Source: Moesziomyces globuligerus | Lineage: Eukaryota; Basidiomycota; Ustilaginomycetes; Ustilaginales; Ustilaginaceae | Assembly (NCBI GenBank): GCA_030849465.1 | Contig: JARVLF010000024.1 | Location: 1 to 64,000 of the forward strand | DNA length: 64,000 nucleotides | Reading direction: 5' to 3' | Part shown: positions 7,863 to 18,882 of the stretch, in pieces | How positions within the stretch are numbered: position 1 is the stretch's first letter | How the letters are laid out: each line of letters starts with the position of its first letter | Notes under the pieces: generated by a model | What the model was told of the DNA's origin: nothing | The model's input: the letters and a program-made list of their open reading frames with translations, nothing else | Database searches by the model: none | Position numbers and translations under genes: made by a program

Positions 7863-8824
7863 CAGTGCTTGGGCAAGGCACAGATTGCGTTTCCAGACGA
7901 AGGACAACAGTAGCATAGACGCTGGCATCAAGCTCAGCATTGGCATTGGCATTCGCATTGGCATTCGCATTGGCATTCGCATTGGCATTCGCATGGCAAT
8001 CTCATTTCTTCAGTGTAGCCGTTGCGCCAGGGTCCAGTTGAGAAGGCAGAGACATGGCTGTTGGCGCGTGGTGGCAATGGCCGAACAGCGAACTGCAAGA
8101 GAGGAGGGCGCCTTAACATTATCCAACATAAAAAAGGGTGTTGAGGATGAGCTGGAAGAAAAGGGAGGGGGCTCGGCCAATCCGATGCATGCTTGTGCGG
8201 CCGAGTCGAGCCAGGCACCAGGCCGTGCCCCGACTGGAGCCAGAGCCAAGCCCACTTGGACGGCCGCACGCACGCGCGCCCATCCACGGCCACGCACGGC
8301 TCAGCAAGAGCAAGAGAAAGAGCTGGGGCCGAAGCTCGTCGGAAAGCGCGGGCCGTTGGCAGACGGACCAACAGCCGTTCAAGCACGGCTCAAGCACGGC
8401 GAGGGCTGTCAGCCTTGCCAACTTGGTCCAGCTGGCTCAGCTGGCTCAGCTGGCTAGCTTCCTTCCCTCAACCTCATCAACCAAGACCGTTCGAGTCGGT
8501 AAGTCGCTCCTCCGCCTTGCTTGCGCCTAGCTCCTGCTCGCTTTGCTCACTCCCGCCTTCTCGCCCTTTGCCTCGGCTTGCTCTTGCTACACCGCCCGCT
8601 ACAAGAGCTCTGATCTCTACCAAGGCCCACCTAGCTCTCGTGCGTAGGATCGCCTTTGCTCTTCCGCCTTCTTCTTTGCCCCTCCCCCTCGCCACTCGCC
8701 ACCGCGTGTTGCTCGTAAACAGCGCCGGTCCTCCTCGATCGCTTCCAACTAGCCTTCGTCCCGGTCCGCCGTCTTTGGTCTCTTTCGTTGCTGTCGCCGT
8801 CCTCTGCCCTCCACCGCTGCCAAC
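7863..8824. promoter_or_regulatory. Intergenic region and 5' leader of the KH-domain gene
   Basis: Holds the 12-base tandem repeat at 7948-7994, three copies of CAGCTGGCT at 8429-8455, and a strongly pyrimidine-rich stretch from about 8460 to 8820 that is probably the transcribed leader and core promoter of the Scp160-like gene. No gene supported. Confidence 0.5.
7948..7994. repeat. 12-base tandem repeat GGCATTCGCATT
   Basis: Four near-perfect units just downstream of the MFS stop codon, preceded by one half unit (GGCATT at 7942). It lies in the presumed 3' untranslated region. Confidence 0.9.
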
Positions 8825-11800
8825 ATGGTCTCCGCCGCCGATCTCATGAGGCAGCACCAGGCTCAGCTCGCCCAGGCCAACGCCGCCGCAGAGCTGCCTC
8901 CCATGGCCGACCCTTTCCCCTCCCTCGTCCACGATCCCTTCCCCGCCGAGCCCGCCGAGCCCGCCGTCCCTGCCGCTGCTCCCGCTCCCGCCTCGGCCAC
9001 CAACGGGGCTTCCGCTGCCGACGCCCTCGCTGCCAACTCCAACGGCCGCGCCCCCACCCGCTCCAAGCAGCCAGACCTCTCCTCCGAAGCCGCCTTCCCC
9101 TCCCTCGGCGCCGCCGCCAACCCCGCCAAGGGCCAGTGGGGCGCAAAGGGCGCCGCGCCCGTCTCCACCTGGGCCGGCTCCGCTCCCGTCATCCAGCGCT
9201 CCATCGCCCAGCAGTCCTTCTCGCTCTCCCTCTCGCACGAATCGGTCGCAAAGCTCTCCACCGTCATGTCCAAGGTCCAGAACAAGTACCGCGGCCTCAA
9301 CATCGAAGCCTCCACCACTCGCAAGACCGGCACCACCACCTTCGTCCTCAAGGCCGCAGACGAAGCCCTCGTCAAAAACGCAAAGCGCGAGATCACCGTC
9401 CTCCTCGCAAAGCACGTATCCACCCACCTCATGATCCCCGCCTCGCTTCGCGCTTTCGTCATCGGAACAAAGGGCAAGAACCTCAAGGCCATCACCGACC
9501 AGACCGGCGTCAAGGTCACCATCCCGCCCCGTGACCCCGCCGCCGCAGATCAGCCTGCCGACGCCGACAACGCCAATCATCGCTCCAACGTCGACTACGA
9601 AAACGACGAGCAGATCGCCGTCACCCTCGAAGGCGACGAGATCAATGTCAAGCAGGCGCAGGCCATGATCCAGGCCATCGTCGCAGAGCGCACCTCCAAG
9701 ATCACCCAGCGTCTCACCCACATCGACCCCGTCTTCTACCCCTTCATCGCCGGTCCCAAGGGCGCCAACCTGGCCAAGCTCGAAAGCCACGCCGGCGACG
9801 CCGAAATCTCGATCCGCGTCCCGCCTCGCGCCGCTTTCCTCCACGCAAAGGACGCCGCCGCCGACGACGAGGCTGCCGAGCCCAAGCGCGAGCGCGATCT
9901 GGCCATCATCGTCTCGGGCGACCGCGAAAAGGTCTCCGCCGCCGTCGCTGCCATCGACGCACAGGTCGACGCCATGAAGAGCTCCTTCCGCACCCTCGCC
10001 ATCAGCATCCCCAAGCGTCAACATCGCTTCCTCGTCGGCGAAGCCGCCAATGACATCCTCGCTGCCACCTCCTGCAGCGTAGAACTCGCCGCCATCGACG
10101 ACCCCTCGGACAGCGTCACAATCCGCGGCCCTCAGAACCAGCTCCCCATGGCCCTCACCGCTGCCATGGAGAAGGCCAACGCCGTCCGCGTAGAGGTCGT
10201 CGACATCGTCGCCGCTCACCGCCAGCTCGCCCAAGATCCCGTCGGCCACGCAAAGCATGTCCTCCGCTGGCTCAACGTCAGCAACAAGATCCCCCGCAGC
10301 CCCACCGCCCAGATCTACCTGCCCCGACCTGCCATCGTCGACTCCACCGGCAACGTCCAGATCGAAATCGTCGGCTCCGACCCCGCAGAGGTCTCCAAGC
10401 TCCGCGAGTCCGTCGCCGAGCTCGTCAAGGCCGTCCAACCCGCCTTTGTCGAGCAGATCGACGTCGACCCCCTCCTCCACCGCTTCATCATCGGCAAGAA
10501 GGGCCAGGGCCTCAAGCCTTACGAGTCTCGAGGCGTCGACGTCCTCTTTCCCCCTGCCTCGGCGAGTGCCGATGGCGATTCGCGCTCCGACGTTCTCCTG
10601 GTCCTTGGGGGTGCCTCGGCCGTTGCTGCATTGCCCGCAGACCGAAAAGCGCGCGAGCAGAAGGCAAAGGAGATCCTCGCCTCGGTCAAGGACGACATTC
10701 AGAAGGCCCAAGTCGCCGCCGCTGACCTCCGCAGCGAGACTCTGACCGTCCCGGCCAAGCTCCATCGAGCCATCCTTGGCCCCAATGGCACCACCCTCAA
10801 CGCCGTCATCGGCGAAGAGAGGCTCGTCGCCGTCAGGCTCGGCTCCAGCAAGGCTGCTTCCGGCGACAAAGCCGGCTCGAGCCTCTCCGAGGACTCCATC
10901 CTGGTTCGCGGCCCCAGTTCCGAGGTCGAGCGCGTCGTCAAGGAGCTCAACCGCATCGCCGCCGAAGCCGAACAGGACAGCATTGTCAATGGTCACGTCG
11001 CACATTTCTCGGTCGACGCCAACCATGTGCCTCACCTCGTCGGTCGCGGCGGCTCCGCCATCACCAAGCTTCGCGAGGAACTTGGCGTCCGCATCGACTT
11101 TGACGAGCCTGCTGGCGCCGAGGCTCAGGACGCCTCCAAGAAGGGCAGGAAGCCCACTGCTACCAAGAAAGTCGTGCTCACCGGTCGCAAAGAGAACGTC
11201 GAAGAGGCCAAGAGGCGTCTGCAGACCCAGGTGGAGAGGCTCGCCGACGAAACCAGCGTCACCCTCAAGATCCCCCAGGAGATGCACGGCAGCTTCATCG
11301 GCCAGGGCGGCAAGTACGTCACCCGTCTCCAGGACACCTATGCCGTCCGAATCAACTTCCCCAACGCCAATGCACAGCACAGCGGGCAATCCACGCCCAC
11401 CGAAAATGCTGACGACAAGGCTGCTGGCGGTCGTGCTAGCCAGAAGCCCGACGAGGTCATCATCAAGGGTGGCAAGAAGGGTGTCGAGGGCGCAAAGACC
11501 GAGCTCCTCGAGCTCCTCGAGTACGAAAAGGAGCACAACAACGTCTCTGTCCTCACCGTCTCGACCAAGTCCATCGCACGCATCATGGGCAAGGGCGGCG
11601 CCACCATCAAGCAAATCCGAGACGAGAGCGAAGCTCAGGTCGACGTGGATCGCCAGGACAACGAGAAGGATGGAACTACCTCGATCAAGATTCGTGGCAC
11701 CAAAAAGGCGCTTGCCGCCGCTCGCAAGGCCATCGAGGCCATCGCCACCGAGGTCGATGCCGAAGAGGTATACACGCTGACCATCGCGCCTGAGCACCAC

Positions 11801-12832
11801 GGCATCCTGATCGGTCCGCAGGGATCCAACATCCGGGACCTCATCATCAAGGCCGGTGGTCCCGAAGATGCGAAGGCTTCGTCTCAGTACGTTCAGTTCC
11901 CGCGCAAGAACGACAAGGATTCGTCCACCGTCACCATTCGAGGCCCTGCTACCTTGGCCAAAGCCATCCGCGACGAGCTCAAGAGCGCCGCCGACGAGCT
12001 GGCCTCGCGCGTCGTCTACGGCGTGGTCGTCGCTCCGCAGGCCCAGCGCATGCTCATCGGCCGTGGAGGCTCGAGGCAGTCCGAGCTGCAGACTCAATAT
12101 TCTGTCCGCCTCGTCTTCCCCGGCTGGAAGGAGTACGCCTCCGCAGGCGAGCCCATCAACAAGGGCGGGCTCACTGGCGGTGATGATTCGACGATCGTCA
12201 AGATTGTCGGCGCCGAAGACAGGTGTCAGGCTCTGGCCGAGGAGATCAAGTCTAGCTTCGCCTCCGCCTCCAAGTCTGTTGAGGTTCCTCGCAGCGTGCA
12301 CGCTCGCATCGCCACACCGCAGTTCTTCCGTCAGCTGCGCTCCGATTTCGGTGTCTCCGTGGACACGCCTCGAGGCTCGACGTCGGCTGCTACCTCGGCA
12401 GCTTCTGTCAAGAACGGCACCAAGACCGCTGCCAGCGCTCGCATCGACGACGACGTCGACGAGGACGGCACCGAGAACGAGTTTGAGCTCGAAGAGCTCA
12501 CCTCGGCAGCCGCGGGAGGCGACTTGGTCTCGTGGACTCTGACCGGTAAGGACGAAGCTGCGCTGCAGAAGGCAGAGAAGCGCATCCAGACTTCCATCAA
12601 AGAGGCGGGCAATGCATCGCATCAGGGTAAGCTCTGGATCACGCCCTCGGCAGTGCCTCGTATCATCGGCCGCGGCGGCAGCGGCTTGATGAACATCCAA
12701 AAGGAGTCGGGCGCTGCCATCGAGATTCCCCGCGACTCGGGCGGCCTCTGCATCATCCGTGGCTCCAAAGATGCCGTCCTGCACGCTAAGGAGCTCATCG
12801 AGAACGTTGCCTCGTCGAGTGGACGTGCTTGA
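8825..12832 (+). CDS. SCP160: Scp160/vigilin multi-KH RNA-binding protein
   Basis: A 1335-residue protein from an ATG in a clean context after a pyrimidine-rich leader. After a Pro/Ala-rich N-terminal 100 residues, most of the length is KH domains. At least ten GxxG loops are visible: IGTKGKNL (~212), AGPKGANL (~308), IGKKGQGL (~555), LGPNGTTL (~651), VGRGGSAI (~738), IGQGGKYV (~825), MGKGGATI (~920), IGPQGSNI (~995), IGRGGSRQ (~1078) and IGRGGSGL (~1280). Another KH near 400 has a degenerate loop (VGEAAND). This order of canonical and degenerate KH domains is typical of Scp160/vigilin, which binds mRNAs on ER-bound and cytosolic polysomes and affects translation efficiency. Length is close to the yeast protein (about 1220). 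No intron is needed. Codon use is strongly C-ending, as in highly expressed genes. Confidence 0.93.
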   Translation: MVSAADLMRQHQAQLAQANAAAELPPMADPFPSLVHDPFPAEPAEPAVPAAAPAPASATNGASAADALAANSNGRAPTRSKQPDLSSEAAFPSLGAAANPAKGQWGAKGAAPVSTWAGSAPVIQRSIAQQSFSLSLSHESVAKLSTVMSKVQNKYRGLNIEASTTRKTGTTTFVLKAADEALVKNAKREITVLLAKHVSTHLMIPASLRAFVIGTKGKNLKAITDQTGVKVTIPPRDPAAADQPADADNANHRSNVDYENDEQIAVTLEGDEINVKQAQAMIQAIVAERTSKITQRLTHIDPVFYPFIAGPKGANLAKLESHAGDAEISIRVPPRAAFLHAKDAAADDEAAEPKRERDLAIIVSGDREKVSAAVAAIDAQVDAMKSSFRTLAISIPKRQHRFLVGEAANDILAATSCSVELAAIDDPSDSVTIRGPQNQLPMALTAAMEKANAVRVEVVDIVAAHRQLAQDPVGHAKHVLRWLNVSNKIPRSPTAQIYLPRPAIVDSTGNVQIEIVGSDPAEVSKLRESVAELVKAVQPAFVEQIDVDPLLHRFIIGKKGQGLKPYESRGVDVLFPPASASADGDSRSDVLLVLGGASAVAALPADRKAREQKAKEILASVKDDIQKAQVAAADLRSETLTVPAKLHRAILGPNGTTLNAVIGEERLVAVRLGSSKAASGDKAGSSLSEDSILVRGPSSEVERVVKELNRIAAEAEQDSIVNGHVAHFSVDANHVPHLVGRGGSAITKLREELGVRIDFDEPAGAEAQDASKKGRKPTATKKVVLTGRKENVEEAKRRLQTQVERLADETSVTLKIPQEMHGSFIGQGGKYVTRLQDTYAVRINFPNANAQHSGQSTPTENADDKAAGGRASQKPDEVIIKGGKKGVEGAKTELLELLEYEKEHNNVSVLTVSTKSIARIMGKGGATIKQIRDESEAQVDVDRQDNEKDGTTSIKIRGTKKALAAARKAIEAIATEVDAEEVYTLTIAPEHHGILIGPQGSNIRDLIIKAGGPEDAKASSQYVQFPRKNDKDSSTVTIRGPATLAKAIRDELKSAADELASRVVYGVVVAPQAQRMLIGRGGSRQSELQTQYSVRLVFPGWKEYASAGEPINKGGLTGGDDSTIVKIVGAEDRCQALAEEIKSSFASASKSVEVPRSVHARIATPQFFRQLRSDFGVSVDTPRGSTSAATSAASVKNGTKTAASARIDDDVDEDGTENEFELEELTSAAAGGDLVSWTLTGKDEAALQKAEKRIQTSIKEAGNASHQGKLWITPSAVPRIIGRGGSGLMNIQKESGAAIEIPRDSGGLCIIRGSKDAVLHAKELIENVASSSGRA

Positions 12833-13080
12833 TGTGGTGTCAGCCCTCGCACTCGGGGTCCGCAACGACATCGAAGCCAGTTCAGAAAAGCATTTCTTCA
12901 GTCGCCAGACAGACCCACATTCCCTCATGACGAGTCGATTGAATCGACACAACCAGATCGTTGTCAGTGCATTTGTGTGGCCCATTCTGAAGCATGCACC
13001 ATGATTTTGCATCCGTGCAAAGCGTACATCACGTGAATAGGATTCGTGCATAGTGAGTTGCCTCGGATCCCACTGGGAAC

Positions 13081-15309
13081 TTAACGACGCTCTCTGCGAG
13101 TTTTCGGGCTTTGGAAAGCGTCGGGATCGAGATCGAATTCGCGCAGAAGGGCGTGACTGGGTCGGTAGCCCTGCTCGGACATATCGGCCAGCACGCTCTC
13201 CCAGCGATGGTCGCTGTTATCGCGACATTTGCGTGCCAAGGCTTCGTAGCTCTTGCGGCTTGGAGGGATGCGTCGTTCCTTGGCCTCTTCGATGAATCCG
13301 AAAGCATTCTCGTAGTTCTGCTGCGTCAAGCACAGCACAATCATGCGCTCAAAGGTGACCTCGTTCGGGCTGATTCGCAGCGCGTTGAGCTCCTTGAGCA
13401 GATCTACGCCAGTCTGATAGTCGGCGGTGTCGATGCATCCGCTGAGCAGCGCGTTGAAGGTCTCGAGGTTCGGTCGGACCTGACGAGAGCTTCCACGCTC
13501 TTCAGCCTTCCCAGACATCAGGCGTTGGTAGGATGGGATGGCGCGGTAGATGTCGAGCGCTCGGGAGATGTCACCTAGCCACACGGCTGCGCTGATGACA
13601 GCATTGACAACGGCAATATGGGTGCCAGCACTTTCGTCAGCCCCGGAACGGGCCAACGCTTCTGCGGCCGCCTGCAACGCTGCTTTGTCAGGATAAATCG
13701 AGGTGCTGATCCTTGAAGCAGCGCGGTTCGTTAGAGGGATGCCGCGACGGAGGATATCGCCAAGTGTGCGCATGGCACCGGCATAGTCTCGCGAACTGCA
13801 CTGAGCTTCAAAGAGAGGCATAAGGTGCCACTCCTGGAGCTCCGTGGTCTGAGAGGGGAGGGAGGTCCTTCGAGTCCATGCGGCTGAACTGACGGCCTCG
13901 GGCGCGACCGCATCCGAGGTGGACTCTTGGCTTTCAAAGGAAGGGTCAAGATGGATGAGGCATCTGCGGGCCATTTGAATGCTTCCTTCTTTGGCCGAGA
14001 GGGCAAGGATGAGCTGGATGAGCCCGTCGTCCGGTGACAATAGACCTTGAACGACCGCTCTCGCCCATGCAAGCTCGACACCGGGGAGGTATCCCGCCTC
14101 AGCGCAAGCGCGAAGTACTGACATCCAGATGCTGGGAGCAAGGCGACGTGCGACTTGGCCAGCGCCACCACTCGCGCGACGGGCAGCAGCGCCTCTGGAG
14201 ATGGACGCCTCTTCTGAGGTGGCAAGGTCGTGGCGGTATACCATACCACCTTGTTCGATGAGGTCGGCGAGCTCGACGGCGATTCGGAATTCGTTGGAAT
14301 GAAGGCAGAGGGTGATTGCACGTGACAAGGTTTCGTGTGGCAGGACCAAGCCCAGACGGTAGCAGCTCGAGATGAGGAGGAAGGCCACCTCGAGATTGTG
14401 GCTCTGGCAGGCGCTTTGGACCAAGTGTGCAAACGTTGCCGCGTTCCAGTTTCGCGTGTATTCGCGAGGCAGTTGGGCTACAGCAGGCCGGGCTGGTCTG
14501 GATTTCTGCGTGTCAGGGTTGAGGAGGAGATCGGCGAGCTCTGATGACTTCTCAGCCTGTGGGGTAGAGGATCGAGGCACTAGCCCGTTGATCCGACCGA
14601 TGATCTGATCGACCTGTTCGCTGTTTCCGGACACGACGGCGGCGCACAGCAGGTGATTGAGCGAGTCGATGCACTCGGGAAAGCCAAAGGATTGCATGTC
14701 ATCGCTGACCGCTTGAGCTTCTTGCAAGAAGCCGTGAAGGGACAGCGCGCGCATGATGGCAAGAAAGACGACCTTCTCTTCGGGGTCAAATTTGATCTCT
14801 TCGACCGAGCCAAACAGGACCTGCTTCCTCTGCTTGATAAGACGAGCAATGTTGACGGCATGCACTGCATCGCTGCTGTTGGCCGCTTGCGCCAGCTGAG
14901 TGTAGAGATGTTTGAGCTCGGGATCCGAAGAGACATTGCGAAGGATGTACGAGTCGTTGTTCGGAGGACCAGGCGCCTGTCTAGTTCTGAACTCCTTTTT
15001 GCCCAGGTTGCGCCTGTCGATGTGCTGGAAAAGCTGTGGCGCATGTGGATGCCGACGTTGCGCTGCCTTGGAGGCGGGGTAGATGGACGTCCCAGGTGTG
15101 ACACCTTGCAAATCCTCATCGCCTTGTCTTTCGCTGAACTCGCTTCCCTGAGTCGGTGTTCGGTGACCTGTGGGAGTTCGTGTCGCGAGGGGGCGCGCCG
15201 AGGAGCCACTTGCGACGTGCGGCAAAGACAGGGCTTGCGCCTTTTGCACGGAGGACTTGCGAATTGCGAGCGAGCGCAAGAGCTGGTTACGGCTTGGCCC
15301 TTGCAGCAT
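13081..15309 (-). CDS. Mitochondrial PPR-like protein
   Basis: A 742-residue protein from an ATG at 15309. The N-terminus (MLQGPSRNQLLRSLAIRKSS) is basic, Ser-rich and almost free of acidic residues, as in a mitochondrial presequence. The C-terminal half shows pentatricopeptide-type helical pairs: LETFNALLSGCIDTADYQTG, then LKELNALRISPNEVTFERMI, then a further unit with IPPSRKSYEALA and GYRPSHALL. An earlier unit (PSIWMSVLRACAEAGYLPGV) lies mid-protein. PPR proteins bind organellar RNA and act in processing, stability or translation of mitochondrial transcripts. The target is unknown, and I cannot place it with a named yeast factor. It is convergent with the Scp160-like gene across about 250 bases. 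Confidence 0.75.
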   Translation of the reverse strand: MLQGPSRNQLLRSLAIRKSSVQKAQALSLPHVASGSSARPLATRTPTGHRTPTQGSEFSERQGDEDLQGVTPGTSIYPASKAAQRRHPHAPQLFQHIDRRNLGKKEFRTRQAPGPPNNDSYILRNVSSDPELKHLYTQLAQAANSSDAVHAVNIARLIKQRKQVLFGSVEEIKFDPEEKVVFLAIMRALSLHGFLQEAQAVSDDMQSFGFPECIDSLNHLLCAAVVSGNSEQVDQIIGRINGLVPRSSTPQAEKSSELADLLLNPDTQKSRPARPAVAQLPREYTRNWNAATFAHLVQSACQSHNLEVAFLLISSCYRLGLVLPHETLSRAITLCLHSNEFRIAVELADLIEQGGMVYRHDLATSEEASISRGAAARRASGGAGQVARRLAPSIWMSVLRACAEAGYLPGVELAWARAVVQGLLSPDDGLIQLILALSAKEGSIQMARRCLIHLDPSFESQESTSDAVAPEAVSSAAWTRRTSLPSQTTELQEWHLMPLFEAQCSSRDYAGAMRTLGDILRRGIPLTNRAASRISTSIYPDKAALQAAAEALARSGADESAGTHIAVVNAVISAAVWLGDISRALDIYRAIPSYQRLMSGKAEERGSSRQVRPNLETFNALLSGCIDTADYQTGVDLLKELNALRISPNEVTFERMIVLCLTQQNYENAFGFIEEAKERRIPPSRKSYEALARKCRDNSDHRWESVLADMSEQGYRPSHALLREFDLDPDAFQSPKTRRERR

Positions 15310-16103
15310 CGTGCGTGTTTGTGTTTGCCTTTGACAGATCTATGGTGCGTGGTGCGTCTAGGCACCACTGAGGAAGACGAAAGTGGACACGGGGTTGGCG
15401 GGCAAGAAGGGTTGATTTCGGCTGCTGCCTTCCACGAAAAGTTGGAACCCTGCCCGTCATCCGAGACCCGGCTGCCGGACACTTCTTCGAGTCGATGTAA
15501 CACGCTCGTCGAAAAATCCGCCGAATCGCCATACAGCGACTCCCCGCTCTGCTATCCCTCACAAGACAGCACTGAGGCATACGGATGCGTCCGAGCTCCC
15601 GCTCGACACCTCCTACCCACACTGGTGATGCTGCTATCCAATCGCGGCCCGACGGCAGAGAGAAAATTCATCCGGGCTAGACCGACGGACCGTGATGAGG
15701 GGCCCTTTGTGATCCGTATCCATGCAAGAGGCGCATCAAGCGTGCCTCCGGCGTCGCTCGTTCACCGAATCGAACGCCGAGAGGTAGTCTTCCTGCAAAC
15801 ATCGTGGGTAACGTGGCGGCTGCCGAGGACCGGGACAAAAAAGGCCACGAGGATTTCAACGAGATGCACGACTGCTCGCCAAAGTCGATGCGCTCTGTCG
15901 ACAGTCTCTGGTCCTGGCGCCGATGTGCCATGCTCACTGACGTTGGCAACGTAATGCAGCCCAACGAATTCAAGTCGACTCGCCACGTGGTATGAACACC
16001 GGGGTGACCATGGAACAGCGCAAAAAATATGCTGCAGTCCACGGGCGGCCAAGTTTGTCCCGCCCTGAAAATGTCATACCTATAGATCTGAGCGCGTTCT
16101 CCC
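15310..16103. promoter_or_regulatory. Upstream region of the PPR-like gene
   Basis: Upstream of the PPR ATG. A plus-strand frame runs from inside the PPR gene (14653) to 15954, and its last 215 codons lie outside the gene, but it starts as an antisense shadow and shows no domain. No gene called. Confidence 0.3.
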
Positions 16104-17636
16104 ATGGGCCGGCCGTCTTCGCCAGCGCCGAAACGTCTATTAGGCTCGAAGGAGGATGTGGCACCTCATGTGCTCGACCCCAGCGCATTTCCCAGTGTCG
16201 GGACAGAAAAGACGGGCAAGCTCCACCTGACGAGCGCAGACACAGCCACGAGACCTCGAACAACGTGCTTGGGGGCCCTCGACGAGCCTGAAAACGTGGA
16301 GGGGTGTGCATCTGCGCCACGAGCCGCAAACGTTAGCGAAGCGTGCATCCCGGGCGCAAGTGAGTGGGGCCAAGTAGATGATGCTTTGCCAAGTTTGAAG
16401 GTCAAGGACTTCCAGTGTTCCTGGCAGCCTTCTCTTGGCTTAGCCGACTTCGGCAAAGCACTCCAGACGGACAGCTTGGTTCGGCACGCGATGTCCGGAA
16501 GAAGCTACTTTGTCTTGGCTCGGTGGGTCAAGCCAGGATCACCAACGCTCCACAGCCGAAGCCCCGACCTGGCGTCGTCGGGTTTTGCCCTTGGCGTCCA
16601 GGAAGGCGATGCTTGTCCCTCCCGTCGTGTCGAGATGCGGAGCTTGAATAACACCATTGCGCCTACGCATTACAACAACTGCGCTCCGGCTACCTCACCG
16701 GGAAGCGTGTCTGTGGCCTCCGGAAGAGATCGACGCCGGCTTCTGTGCTGCAAACAAATCTGTTGGGGCTTCCCCTTCAACCGGGAACGCGGGCGGTCTT
16801 CGAACAAAAACACCGCGATCCGCTCTTTGGCGGTTGCCAACCTGCCCGGGCAGGCATGAGCCTTGGAACAAAAGCTCGCAAACAAGCCTACATTCGGGGC
16901 AAAGCGAACGCGGTTGGGAACGGAGCGGAGTGCCAAAACGCAGAATCCCCGACCGGAGCTTGAACTGGGGTTCCAGCGAATTTCGAACGTCAACGTCATA
17001 ATCTCACCTGTTTCTCAAGCCACGATGGAAGCACGTAATAGACGGCGGTGCATTCCTCTGATCGTGGCTCTCCACGCCAGGAACCACGGCGAAGCAGAGG
17101 CGTTCCAGTTGGCCGCCAGGTCACCGCGGCGCCTAAGAAGGAAAGACTCCGAGCTGCGGCTGCATGAGTGGTTCGAATCGCCAGCTGGATGTGTCAAGCA
17201 TGCAGAGAGGACTCGAAGCAGAATGCGCTCAACCCTGCCGGCACATTCCTCTGAGCTCATGGGAGTCGAGCGTCTGAGAGATGGACGCATTCGACGCGGT
17301 GCCGACTCGAAAAGACTGCTGCATCAGTATCGAGGCTCGATCCGACGACAAGTGTCGGAGGGAGAGAAGCGGTTTCTGGTCACGGTACATCATGTGTACC
17401 AAGCCGAAGAGCATCTGCGGATCTGCGCGACAGCGCAGGTGGAACCCCGGGTAAAGGAGCGTCGGAGATACGGGAGTCTTGCTCCGAGCAGAAATGAGCC
17501 ATTCGCTACGAACACAGTTCGGGGTCCCGTCGGCACCCAGCAACACCACGCGCGGCACTGTACAATGATTGCATCGATCCATGCACGGCAGCCAGCCTCG
17601 CGGCCTTTGCCGTGGCCAGCACGCGAGTCCCACTAG
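16104..17636 (+). other. Two same-frame open segments split by one stop; unknown
   Basis: From an ATG at 16104 the frame is open for 251 codons to a TGA at 16857-16859, then open in the same frame for another 257 codons to 17636. The first part has no recognised motif (SLKVKDFQCSWQPSLGLADF). The second is Arg-rich (RRQVSEGEKRFLVTVHHVYQ). The frame is otherwise uninterrupted for 1.5 kb in what would be a 3.5 kb divergent promoter region. It could be a pseudogene, a gene with a small intron or sequencing error at the stop, or chance. No signal peptide or membrane segment seen. Confidence 0.2.
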
Positions 17637-18882
17637 ATTCGAGCTTACTGTAGCTCGTCAAGTCTCCTAGGTTCGCCTTGTCTCCCAAGGCAGTACAAGA
17701 GAGAGGTGCTTTGTCAAAAGCAGCCCTGCTTGCTGTACCGCCGAGGCGCCTCTGTCTCACTTTCACTTCCTCTGAACCGCAGAAGCATAGAATCGATACG
17801 TACCGAAACGTACAACCTCTTCAGCCGCTGCAGCGCCTTGTCTCTAGTCCAGCATACGGCATTCGCGGTCAGGCTGCTCCGCAAATGTTTTGTGGCTGCC
17901 CTCCACTTTTGCACATGCGGCAGCCGCTGTTGGCGTGTCTGTCTCTGTCTCGCTTGGATGACCCTGTACCCGCAAGCGGGCTTCCGGGCAGCACAACCCT
18001 CTCGCTCGCCCTAGCGAGGAGATGCCGTTCCGGGCATTCCCACCTCCCCCCTCCCCCCCATCGCTGCACAACTGCACTCGGCCATCATGCCACGCTGCCG
18101 CGATGGCCGGCGTGCTAGCCCATCTTCCTCGCCATCGGCATCCGCCTCGTCGTGCTCCTGCCGCCCGACGATGCGCATGGAATCCTTCTCAAATGTAAAG
18201 CTTTCTCGATTGCAGAGCCGCTCTGATATCTCCCTTCTGACCAACAATCGACCTCATCATGCATGCCTCCGGCATCCACGTTGCCGCTGCACTCCGGACT
18301 CTTTTGGCTCGGTTGGTCCTACTGAACCCTCCTTCCCTTTCAGCCGTGCTGCCCCTTCCCCATTCGATTGTCTCGAGGGACGTCTCGGGACCTTGGTTCC
18401 ACCCCTTCCCTGCTCGCCTCGGCGACTTTGCCCTTCCATCGGGTAATGAACAATTGCCTTCGCTCAGCTCGTCTGCCTCGTCGGCAACTTACTTGCTCTC
18501 CTTCCCTGCCTTTCCGTCTTTCTTTTCCGACTTTCCTGCGCCAGTTCGACGACGGAAACTCCTTCCCGCTGCATCTGAGTTGCTCCAATTGGTCATACAA
18601 GGAACATATAATAGACGGGACAAGCGTCTGGGACCGTCCGCCTCCGCCCCCTCTAGTCCGCCCAGAGCTACCTCATCTACACCTTGTCCCCGTTCCCGCG
18701 CCCATACCCCTACATCGACTCCATCCCGAATACTCCCTTTCGGTCTCGAAGCCGGACCTACACATTACTTTGTGTCTTCATGCGAGTGCTCCACACTGGA
18801 GCTTTGCATGGTGTGATCCTCTAGCCGCCGACGTAGACTACCCCCTTTCCCCTCTTTCACTCACCTGTAAAGCCCCTCCACG
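17637..18882. promoter_or_regulatory. Long leader/promoter of the bZIP-like gene
   Basis: Strongly pyrimidine-rich from about 18040 to 18880 with short upstream ATGs (for example 18259), resembling a long transcribed leader with possible upstream frames, as is common for regulated fungal transcription factors. No gene supported. Confidence 0.4.

Noticed and set aside
6180..7994. 604-codon minus-strand frame and 584-codon plus-strand frame over the MFS gene
   Set aside because: Shadows of the MFS reading frame. Their translations are Arg/His- or Gly/Asp-rich and lack any fold signature.
8477..13051. 1524-codon open frame on the minus strand
   Set aside because: It is the exact antisense of the Scp160-like gene. 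The long openness comes from C-ending codons in the real gene; its Asp/Gly/Leu/Val-rich translation has no domain.
14653..15954. 433-codon plus-strand frame overlapping the PPR-like gene
   Set aside because: Begins as antisense to the PPR gene and shows no domain. The part beyond the PPR start is noted as unexplained but is not called.
17165..17185. tRNA B-box-like GGTTCGAATCG
   Set aside because: No matching A box or acceptor stem at the required distances.
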